Source: Saccharothrix australiensis (GTDB taxonomy: Bacteria > Actinomycetota > Actinomycetes > Mycobacteriales > Pseudonocardiaceae). Taken from it: a stretch of 64,000 bases of DNA. Position 1 is the stretch's first letter, and each line of letters starts with the position of its first letter. Below are positions 1 through 7,000 of this stretch, in pieces. The stretch is taken from positions 3,373,501 through 3,437,500 of the forward strand of contig NZ_RBXO01000001.1 in assembly GCF_003634935.1 (NCBI RefSeq). Reading direction: 5' to 3'. A program made the translations under genes and the position numbers. The notes under the pieces were generated by a model. The model made no database searches and was not told the DNA's origin. It saw nothing but the letters and a program-made list of their open reading frames with translations.

Positions 1-525
1 AGCCCATTCTGGACAACGGTCGTGGTCAGCGGCACCATCCTGGTGGTCATCCTGGCCAGCGACCTGGGCCGGCGCAAGGTCACCACGATGCGGCTGGTGC
101 GACCCCTGATCGCGGTCGGCATCGTCATCGCCATCTTCGTGCGCTCCTTCCCGCTGGACGGCAACGACCCGTCGCTCCAGCTGGTCGGCATCGGCGTCGG
201 TGTGATCTGCGGGCTGATCGCGGGCGCGCTGCTGCCCGCCGAGCGGGAACCCTCCGGGACCGTCTTCACCCGCGGCGGCGCGCTGTACGCGCTGCTGTGG
301 CTGGTGATCTCCGCGGCGCGGGTCGTGTTCGTCTACGGCACCGAGAACTGGTTCACCGACAAGATCATCGAGTTCTGCATCGAGTACCGGATCAGCGGGC
401 CGGACGTGTTCTCCAACGCCTTCGTGTTGATGGCGCTGGCGATGGTGCTCGCGCGGACCAGTGTCATCCTGGTGCGCAGCCGCCGCCTCAAGGCCGCGGC
501 GGAGCCCGCAGAGGTCAGGGGATGA
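1..525 (+). CDS. Integral membrane protein of unknown function, 5' end cut by the window
   Basis: The reading frame is open from the first base, so the true start lies upstream; a GTG at 22 is the first possible start inside the window but is preceded by in-frame codons of similar character. About 174 residues are visible. They contain roughly five hydrophobic stretches (around residues 8-20, 38-52, 62-80, 96-113 and 140-158 of the visible part) separated by short charged loops, as in a small multi-pass membrane protein. There is an Arg-rich cytosolic-looking C-terminus. I do not recognise a family with confidence. Its stop overlaps the start of the next gene in an ATGA junction (522-525), so the two are almost certainly translationally coupled and may act together with the PH-domain proteins that follow. 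Unrelated to polyketide assembly as far as can be seen. Confidence 0.75.
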   Translation, partial: SPFWTTVVVSGTILVVILASDLGRRKVTTMRLVRPLIAVGIVIAIFVRSFPLDGNDPSLQLVGIGVGVICGLIAGALLPAEREPSGTVFTRGGALYALLWLVISAARVVFVYGTENWFTDKIIEFCIEYRISGPDVFSNAFVLMALAMVLARTSVILVRSRRLKAAAEPAEVRG

Positions 526-1055
526 GCGGAGTGGACACCGTGGACCAGGTTGCCGTGGCAGGACGGGGTGCGACGCGGCTGCGCCCGCCCCGCCACCGGT
601 TGGAGCGCAGGGCCGTCGGGTGGTGGACCGTCAACGCGCTGATCTGGGCGCTGCCGCCGGTGATCGTGTTCGGGGTGCTGACGCTGGTGATCCCGCCGAC
701 GCGGTTCATCTTCGGCCCGGCCACGGCGGTCGCCGCCGTCGTCGGCCTGGCGTACGTGCTGGTGATGCCGACGTGGCGGTACCGGGTGCACCGCTGGGAG
801 GTCACCGAGGACGCGGTCTACACGCTCAGCGGCTGGCTGTGGCAGAAGTGGCGGGTCGCGCCGCTGTCCAGGGTGCAGACCGTGGACACCCTGCGCGGCC
901 CCGTGCAGCAGCTGTTCGGGCTGACCGGCATCACGCTGACCACCGCGTCCACCGCGGGCGCGGTGAAGATCAAGGGCCTGGACCACGAGCTGGCCGAGCA
1001 GCTGGTGGAGGAGCTGGCGAAGGCCGCGCAGCGGCACCGGGGTGACGCGACGTGA
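522..1055 (+). CDS. Membrane-anchored bacterial PH-domain protein, YdbS-like (bPH_2/DUF304)
   Basis: A 177-residue protein. The ATG at 522 is chosen because it overlaps the upstream stop as ATGA; longer in-frame extensions to 297 run inside the preceding gene and have shadow-frame composition. An N-terminal basic stretch leads into two hydrophobic helices (about residues 35-75). These are followed by a compact beta-rich region with the pattern typical of bacterial PH (DUF304) domains: a W-x-V-T-x-D-x-x-Y-x-x-S-G-W-L-W opening and an S-R-V-Q-T-V-D-T core. In Bacillus, YdbS is encoded next to YdbT and the pair contributes to resistance against some membrane-active antimicrobials. Here the same pairing is seen, with the next gene overlapping by GTGA (1052-1055). 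Role is inferred from family and gene order; substrate unknown. Confidence 0.85.
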   Translation: MSGVDTVDQVAVAGRGATRLRPPRHRLERRAVGWWTVNALIWALPPVIVFGVLTLVIPPTRFIFGPATAVAAVVGLAYVLVMPTWRYRVHRWEVTEDAVYTLSGWLWQKWRVAPLSRVQTVDTLRGPVQQLFGLTGITLTTASTAGAVKIKGLDHELAEQLVEELAKAAQRHRGDAT

Positions 1056-2614
1056 GCGCGTCCACCGAGGGTTGGGAGCGGCTGCACCCCCGGTTGGTCA
1101 TCGTCGGCGCGAGCTGGTTCCTCGGCCCGCTGGCGACCACGGCGGTGTCGGCGGTGCTCGCGGGCGGGCTGTCGGTGTCGGCGGCGATCACGCTGGCCGG
1201 TTTCCTGGCCGCGTTCCTGGTGATGGCGTCCATCATGGTGCTGCGCTGGATCAGCACCCGCTACCGGATCACCGACACGGCGGTGGAGATCCACTCCGGG
1301 CTGGTGTTCCGCCGCAAGCGCGCCACGTCCGTCGAGCGCATCCGCAGCGTGGACGTGACCGCGAACCCGGTGCACCGGCTGTTCGGCCTGGCCACCGTGG
1401 TGATCGGCACCGGCGAGCAGGTCGACTCGTCCGACAGCGCCCGCCGCCTGGCCCTGGACGGGGTGACCCGCGCCCAGGCCGACGAGCTGCGCACCCGCCT
1501 GCTCCGGCGCGCGCCGGACGCGCACGGCGACGAGGCGACGCTGGCGCGGATGGACTGGGCGTGGCTCAAGTACGGCCCGCTGACCATCTGGTCCATCGCC
1601 GGCGTCGGCGTGGCGCTGGGCGGCCTGTACCGGCTGCTGGAGTCGTTCGGGCTCAAGCCGTACGAGCTGGGCTTCGTCAAGGGCGTCTACTACTTCTTCG
1701 CGGACATGTCGCCGTGGGCGGCGGTCCCGCTGCTGGTCGCCATCGTGGTCGGCCTGGGCGCGCTCGGCTCCACCGCGCTGTTCGTGGAGTCGTGGTGGAA
1801 CTTCCGGCTGTCGCGGGAGGACGAGGCGTCGTTCCGGGTGCAGCGCGGCCTGCTCACCACGCGGTCGCTGACCGTCGACCGGTCCAGGGTGCGCGGCGCG
1901 CAGATCACCGAGCCGCTCGCGCTGCGCATGGTCGGCGCGGCGCGCACCAACGCGATCGCCACCGGGCTGGGCACGCACGAGGACCGCTCGACGTCGCCCA
2001 AGTCCGCCCTGCTGCCGCCCGCGCCGATCGGCCTCGCGCACCACGTGGTGGCCGAGGTGCTGGGGCTGCCGGACTCGCCGCAGCGCGACGTCCACTGGCG
2101 CGCGCACCCGCGGGTGGCGCTGCGGCGACGGCTGTTCCGGGTGCTCCAGCTCGTGCTGCCGCCGGTCGCGGTGGTGTGGGCGTTGGGCCTGTGGCTGACG
2201 CCGGTCCTGGTGCGGACGGCGTGGATCGCCGGCCTGGTGTGCCTGCTCGCGGGCGTCTGGCTGGCGTTCGACGCGTACCGCAACCTGGGGCACGGCTTGT
2301 CCGGTGACTTCCTCGTCGTGCGGTCGGGCACCTTCGCCCGCCGCGCGGTGGCGCTGCGCCGCGACGGCGTCGTCGCCTGGGAGGTCTCGCAGTCCCCGTT
2401 CCAGCGCTGGTCCGGCCTGGTCACCCTGACCGCGGCCGTGGCCGCCGGCCGCAACGCCTACCGGGTGCGGGACGTGGCGGTCGCCGACGGGCTGGAGTTC
2501 GCCGAACGGGCGGTGCCGGGCCTGCTGGCGCCGTTCCTGGAAGAACGAGGGGAGCGGGTCCGGTCGGACCGGGCCGCGACCGCGCGTCACACCCCCCAGA
2601 CCGCGCGGTCCTGA
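1052..2614 (+). CDS. Multi-pass membrane protein with three bacterial PH domains, YdbT-like
   Basis: A 520-residue protein starting at a GTG that overlaps the stop of the YdbS-like gene. Three repeats of a hydrophobic helix pair followed by a bPH_2-type beta domain are visible: helices near residues 20-65 with a PH domain at about 70-150, helices near 175-250 with a PH domain at about 255-320, and helices near 360-410 with a third PH domain at about 415-480. Each PH unit carries the characteristic opening of a Gly-Leu turn followed by paired Arg (for example S-G-L-V-F-R-R-K-R). The size and layout match the YdbT half of the YdbST pair. It is the last gene of its operon: a hairpin with a T-run follows 15 bp after the stop. 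It could be general envelope maintenance at the cluster border or a resistance function; the sequence does not decide. Confidence 0.85.
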   Translation: MSASTEGWERLHPRLVIVGASWFLGPLATTAVSAVLAGGLSVSAAITLAGFLAAFLVMASIMVLRWISTRYRITDTAVEIHSGLVFRRKRATSVERIRSVDVTANPVHRLFGLATVVIGTGEQVDSSDSARRLALDGVTRAQADELRTRLLRRAPDAHGDEATLARMDWAWLKYGPLTIWSIAGVGVALGGLYRLLESFGLKPYELGFVKGVYYFFADMSPWAAVPLLVAIVVGLGALGSTALFVESWWNFRLSREDEASFRVQRGLLTTRSLTVDRSRVRGAQITEPLALRMVGAARTNAIATGLGTHEDRSTSPKSALLPPAPIGLAHHVVAEVLGLPDSPQRDVHWRAHPRVALRRRLFRVLQLVLPPVAVVWALGLWLTPVLVRTAWIAGLVCLLAGVWLAFDAYRNLGHGLSGDFLVVRSGTFARRAVALRRDGVVAWEVSQSPFQRWSGLVTLTAAVAAGRNAYRVRDVAVADGLEFAERAVPGLLAPFLEERGERVRSDRAATARHTPQTARS

Positions 2615-2628
2615 GCAGCTCCTCCCGA

Positions 2629-2674
2629 TCGCCCGGTGTCGACCTCCCCCCGTCGGCACCGGGCGAGACCTTTT
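2629..2674 (+). terminator. Intrinsic terminator after the PH-domain operon
   Basis: Two 15-nt arms (2629-2643 and 2652-2666) pair at all positions (one G-U), with an 8-nt C-rich loop, followed by GACC and four T residues (2671-2674). It lies 15 bp after the YdbT-like stop and before the repeat-bearing promoter of the amidinohydrolase, so it separates the two transcription units. Confidence 0.75.
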
Positions 2675-2735
2675 CCGCCCCCGGTCGCGACGACGCCCGT
2701 TCGCCGTGACCGGGGCGACACCGCCCCGTCCGCCA

Positions 2736-2783
2736 TAGGGGTGGGTTAGGGGTTGGGCCCGGCGGGGTCGCCGTTGATAACTG
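2736..2783 (+). promoter_or_regulatory. Cluster-type promoter of the amidinohydrolase (TAGGGG repeats plus -10)
   Basis: TAGGGG occurs at 2736-2741 and again at 2747-2752, an 11-bp period. Twenty-four bases after the second copy comes an AT-richer patch (GATAACT, 2776-2782) that fits a -10 element. The same layout with the same 24-bp spacing precedes PKS A, PKS B and PKS E. The -10 patch ends about 7 bp before the ATG at 2790, so transcription would begin at or next to the start codon. Activator identity is unknown; direct repeats over the -35 region are typical of class II activation. Confidence 0.6.
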
Positions 2784-2789
2784 GGCGGT

Positions 2790-3893
2790 ATGAACGATGG
2801 CTGGCCGTTCCCCGTCGACCGCTCCGCGTTCCCGAACCGGGAGCCGGGCCCCATCAACCTCCAGCGCTACGCGGGCCAGCCCGCCTACTCCGGCATCGCC
2901 ACGTTCCTGGGCCTGCCGGTGTGCCTGACCCCGGAGGACCTGAGGGCGGGCAACGTCGACGTCGCGGTCCTCGGCGCACCCGTGGACAGCTCGACCGGCC
3001 ACCGGGGCGCGGCGTTCGGCCCGCGCGCCATCCGCGGCGACGAGCGGTACCTGTTCCACAACAACACCGAGTGGACCAACGCCAGCACCCGCGTGAAGCC
3101 GTTGAGCGAGCTGACCGTCGTCGACTACGGCGACGCCGCCGTCGACATGTTCAGCGTGGAGCGGTCCCTGGACCAGGTGGCGCTCCTCGTCCGGGAGATC
3201 GCCGACGCCGGCGCGGTGCCGGTGCTGCTGGGCGGCGACCACTCCGTCCTGTGGCCATCCGTGCGGTCGCTCGCGCAGGTCCACGGCGCGGACCGGATCG
3301 CCGTCGTCCACTTCGACGCCCACCCGGACTGCCACGACGAGATCTACGGCCACAAGGCCACCCACGCGACCCCGATCTGGCGGCTGATCGAGGACGAGGG
3401 CATCCGGCCCCAGAACGTCGTCCAGGTCGGCATCCGCACCCCGGCGGCGCCGGACAACCAGCTGTTCAACTGGATGCGCAAGAAGGGCATCCGGGCGCAC
3501 TTCATGGCGGAGATCGAGCGCGTGGGCTTCCACGCCGTCCTGGACAAGGTCATCGCCGAGGCGCGGGAGAACGCCGACTTCGTCTACCTCTCGGTGGACA
3601 TCGACGTCCTGGACCCGGCGTTCGCGCCGGGCACCGGCACCCCGGAACCGGGCGGCCTGACCAACCGCGAGCTGCTGCCCGCGTTCCGCCGGATCTGCCA
3701 CGAGACCCACGTGATCGGCATGGACGTGGTGGAGGTCGCGCCCCACCTGGACCCCGGCTACTCGACGGCGCTCAACGCGCGCCGCGCCATCTTCGAGGGC
3801 TTGACCGGCATGGCGATGCGCAAGATGGGCATCACGACGACGAACTACCTCCACCCGGTGGCGTCCGGCGAGATCCGCTTCCCCCTCGCCTGA
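2790..3893 (+). CDS. Agmatinase/guanidino-acid amidinohydrolase (ureohydrolase family)
   Basis: A 367-residue arginase/agmatinase-superfamily enzyme, which hydrolyses a guanidino group to an amine plus urea using a binuclear Mn centre. The metal ligands are all in place: G-G-D-H-S at residues 148-152, H-F-D-A-H-P-D at 174-180, and S-V-D-I-D-V-L-D-P at 268-276 followed by the P-G-T-G-T-P-E-P-G-G loop. The N-terminal Y-S-G-I-A-T-F segment is agmatinase-like, supporting the ATG at 2790. No Shine-Dalgarno is evident, and a -10-like element sits just upstream, so the mRNA is probably leaderless. It has the same promoter type as the PKS genes and lies directly upstream of them. In clusters for guanidinobutyryl-primed polyketides a homologous amidinohydrolase unmasks the terminal amine. 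Alternatively it could turn agmatine into putrescine as a starter precursor, or serve primary arginine catabolism. Family is certain; substrate is inferred. Confidence 0.9.
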   Translation: MNDGWPFPVDRSAFPNREPGPINLQRYAGQPAYSGIATFLGLPVCLTPEDLRAGNVDVAVLGAPVDSSTGHRGAAFGPRAIRGDERYLFHNNTEWTNASTRVKPLSELTVVDYGDAAVDMFSVERSLDQVALLVREIADAGAVPVLLGGDHSVLWPSVRSLAQVHGADRIAVVHFDAHPDCHDEIYGHKATHATPIWRLIEDEGIRPQNVVQVGIRTPAAPDNQLFNWMRKKGIRAHFMAEIERVGFHAVLDKVIAEARENADFVYLSVDIDVLDPAFAPGTGTPEPGGLTNRELLPAFRRICHETHVIGMDVVEVAPHLDPGYSTALNARRAIFEGLTGMAMRKMGITTTNYLHPVASGEIRFPLA

Positions 3894-3900
3894 CCGGCGC

Positions 3901-3924
3901 ACCCGTCGCGGGTCACCCGGTTTT
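3901..3924 (+). terminator. Possible weak terminator after the amidinohydrolase
   Basis: A short perfect 5-bp hairpin (3901-3905 with 3909-3913, 3-nt loop) lies seven bases after the stop, with a TTTT run at 3921-3924. The stem is short and the T-run is separated from it by seven bases, so termination may be partial. Read-through into PKS A is conceivable. Confidence 0.3.
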
Positions 3925-3942
3925 CCTTGGTCCACAACAACA

Positions 3943-3989
3943 CTAGGGGTCCCTAGGGGCGGGTTCGGGGTGCCCGGCGCGGCTAGCAT
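3943..3989 (+). promoter_or_regulatory. Promoter of PKS A with TAGGGG repeats and a CTAGGG/CCCTAG palindrome
   Basis: TAGGGG at 3944-3949 and 3954-3959 (10-bp period), then 24 bp, then TAGCAT at 3984-3989 as the -10 hexamer. Here the repeats also create the palindrome CTAGGGGTCCCTAG (3943-3956), whose arms match the outer parts of the PimM-type PAS-LuxR box (CTVGGGAWWTCCCBAG) but with a spacer two bases shorter. A start near 3996 would give a leader of about 68 nt before the ATG at 4064. Confidence 0.6.
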
Positions 3990-4063
3990 CCGGGCGACCG
4001 GCGGACCGCCGCCGTCCCCGAGCCCTGCCGTTTTGCGGCTTCCCGACGCGATTGCGGAGCACC

Positions 4064-7000
4064 ATGACCAGCGGACCCGGCAGCACGCGCGCACCCCTCT
4101 CCGACCGGCTGGCGCAGGCGCCGGCACCGGAGCGGGAACGACTCCTGCTCCGCCTGGTCCGCGACCACGCCGCGGCGGCCCTGCGCCAGGGAGGTCAGTC
4201 CGAAGTGGACTCGGCCGACAACCCGGACCGCGGCTTCTTCGACGCGGGTTTCACCTCCCTGTCGGTGGTGGAGCTGCACAGGTCCCTGGTCGAGGCCACC
4301 GGCGTGCCGCTCGCGCTCAGCGTGGTGTTCGACCACCCCACGCCGCGCGCCCTGGCCCGCCACCTCCACACCGAGCTGTTCGGCTCCGGGGGCGACACCA
4401 CCGCGCCGCCCGCCCGGCGGACCGCCGAGGAGGACGACCCGATCGTCATCGTCGGCATGGCGTGCCGCTTCCCCGGTGCCGACTCGCCCGAGCGGTTCTG
4501 GCGGCTGCTCACCGAGGGCCGGGACGCGATCACGCCCTTCCCGACCGACCGCGGCTGGGAACCCGAGGCGCTGTTCCACCCCGACCCCGACGAGCCGGGC
4601 CGCACCTACGTCCGGTCCGGCGGCTTCCTGCCCGACGCGGGCCGCTTCGACGCCGCGTTCTTCGGCATCAGCCCCCGCGAGGCCGCGGCGATGGACCCGC
4701 AGCAGCGCCTGCTGCTGGAGACGTCGTGGGAAGCCTTCGAGCGGGCCGGTATCGACGTCCTCGGCCTGCGCGGCAGCCGCACCGGCGTGTGGGTCGGCGC
4801 GGAGAACCACGAGTACGGCCCCGGCCTGCGGGACGCGCCGGACGGCGCGGAGGGCTTCCTCGTCACCGGCACGGCGGGCAGCGTCGGCTCCGGCCGCGTC
4901 GCCTACGCCTTCGGGTTCGAGGGCCCGGCGGTCACGGTCGACACCGCGTGCTCCTCCTCCCTGGTGGCGCTGCACCTCGCCGCGCGGTCGCTGCGCGCGG
5001 GCGAGTGCGACCTCGCGCTCGCGGGCGGGGTGGCCGTCATGGGCGGCCCCGGCGGGTTCCTCGCGTTCAGCCGCCAGCGCGGCCTGGCCCCGGACGGGCG
5101 CTGCAAGCCGTTCGCGGCGGCGGCGGACGGGACGGCCTGGGGCGAGGGCGTCGGCCTGGTGCTGCTGGCCCGCCGCTCCGACGCCCTGCGCGCCGGCCAC
5201 ACCGTGCTGGCGGTGGTGCGCGGGTCGGCGGTCAACCAGGACGGCGCGTCCAACGGCCTCACCGCGCCGAACGGGCGTGCCCAGCGCCGCGTCATCGCGG
5301 ACGCCCTCGCCGACGCCGGCCTCCGACCGTCCGAAGTGGACGTGGTGGAGGCGCACGGCACCGGCACCCGACTCGGCGACCCCGTGGAGGCGGACGCCCT
5401 GATCGCGGCCTACGGGACCGACCGCGCCGCCGACCGCCCGCTGTGGATCGGCTCCGCGAAGGGCAACATCGGGCACGCGCAGGCCGCCGCCGGTGTCGCC
5501 GGCGTCATCAAGATGGTCCTCGCCCTGCGCGAGGGCACCCTCCCCGCCACGCTGAACGTCGACACGCCCACCCCGCACGTCGACTGGTCGGCCGGCGCGG
5601 TCCGGCTGCTCACCGAGCCGACGCCGTGGCCCGCGCCCGAGTCGGACCGCCCGCGCCGCGCGGGCGTCTCGTCGTTCGGCTTCAGCGGCACCAACGCGCA
5701 CGTCGTGCTGGAGCAGGCGCCGCACGAGGACCCGCCGCCACGCGAGCACCGCGCCGGCGGCGCCCTGCCGTTCCTGCTGTCCGCGCGCACCGCGGAAGCG
5801 CTGCGCGCGCAGGCGGCGCAACTGCTCGCCGTGCCGCACCCGCCCGCCGACACGGCGTTCTCGCTCGCGACGACCCGCTCCGCCCTCACCCACCGCGCCG
5901 CGGTCGTCGCGGCCGACCGCGACACCCTGGCGCGGGGCTTGCGCGCCGTCGCCGACGGCACACCGGACGCGGCGGTGGTCACCGGCACCGCCCGCGAGGG
6001 CGGCGTGGCGTTCCTCTTCACGGGCCAGGGCGCGCAGCGCGCCGGCATGGGCCGCGAGCTGCACGAGCGCTTCCCGGTGTACGCCGAGGCTTTCGACCGC
6101 GCCTGCGCCCACCTCGACGTCCACCTCGACCGCTCGATCCGGGACCTCGTCCTGGCGGGCCCCGACGAGGCGCTGGCGCGGACCGAGTACACCCAGCCCG
6201 CGCTGTTCGCCGTCGAGGTCGCCCTGTTCCGCCTGCTGGAGCACTGGGGCGTGCGCCCGGACGCGGTGGCCGGCCACTCCGTCGGCGAACTGGTCGCCGC
6301 GCACGTGTCCGGGGTGCTGGACCTGCCGGACGCGGCGGCCCTGGTGGTCGCGCGCGGGCGGCTGATGCAGGCGGCCCGGTCCGGTGGCGCGATGGCGTCC
6401 GTGCGGGCGGCGGAGGACGAGGTCCGGCCGCTGCTGCGCGACGGCGTCTCCATCGCCGCCGTCAACGGCCCGGCCTCCGTCGTCGTCTCCGGTGACGAGG
6501 ACGCCGTGGCGGCCCTGACCGACGCGCTCGCCGCGCGGGGCCGTGCGGTCAAGCGGCTGCGGGTCAGCCACGCGTTCCACTCGTCGCACCTGGACGACGT
6601 GCTGGCCGAGCTGTCCGAGGTGTGCGGCGTGCTGACCTACTCGCCGCCGCGCATCCCGGTGGTGTCCAACGTGACCGGGCGGTACGCCGACGCCGACGAG
6701 CTGCGCTCGCCGGACTACTGGGTACGGCACGCGCGCGAGGCCGTGCGGTTCGCCGACGGCGTCGCCGCCCTGGCCGCCGACGGCGTGACGAACTTCCTCG
6801 AACTCGGCCCGGACGGCGTGCTGTCGGCGATGGTGCGCGAGTGCCTGGCCGACCGCGACGTGCTGGCCGTGTCCGCGCTGCGCCGCGACCGCGCCGAGGA
6901 GCCCACCCTGGTCGACGCCGTCGCGCGGCTGCACGTGCGCGGCGGGCACGTCGACTGGCGGCGGTTCTTCGGGCCCGGCGTCGGGCGGGTGGACCTGCCG

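Noticed and set aside
297-521. Upstream extension of the YdbS-like gene
   Set aside because: It would overlap the preceding membrane-protein gene by over 220 bp with shadow-type composition; the ATGA junction at 522 gives a natural coupled start.
4435-5720. KS1 as a decarboxylating KSQ loading domain
   Set aside because: The active-site Cys is present (D-T-A-C-S), and an ACP precedes it, so it is an extending KS fed by the starter ACP.
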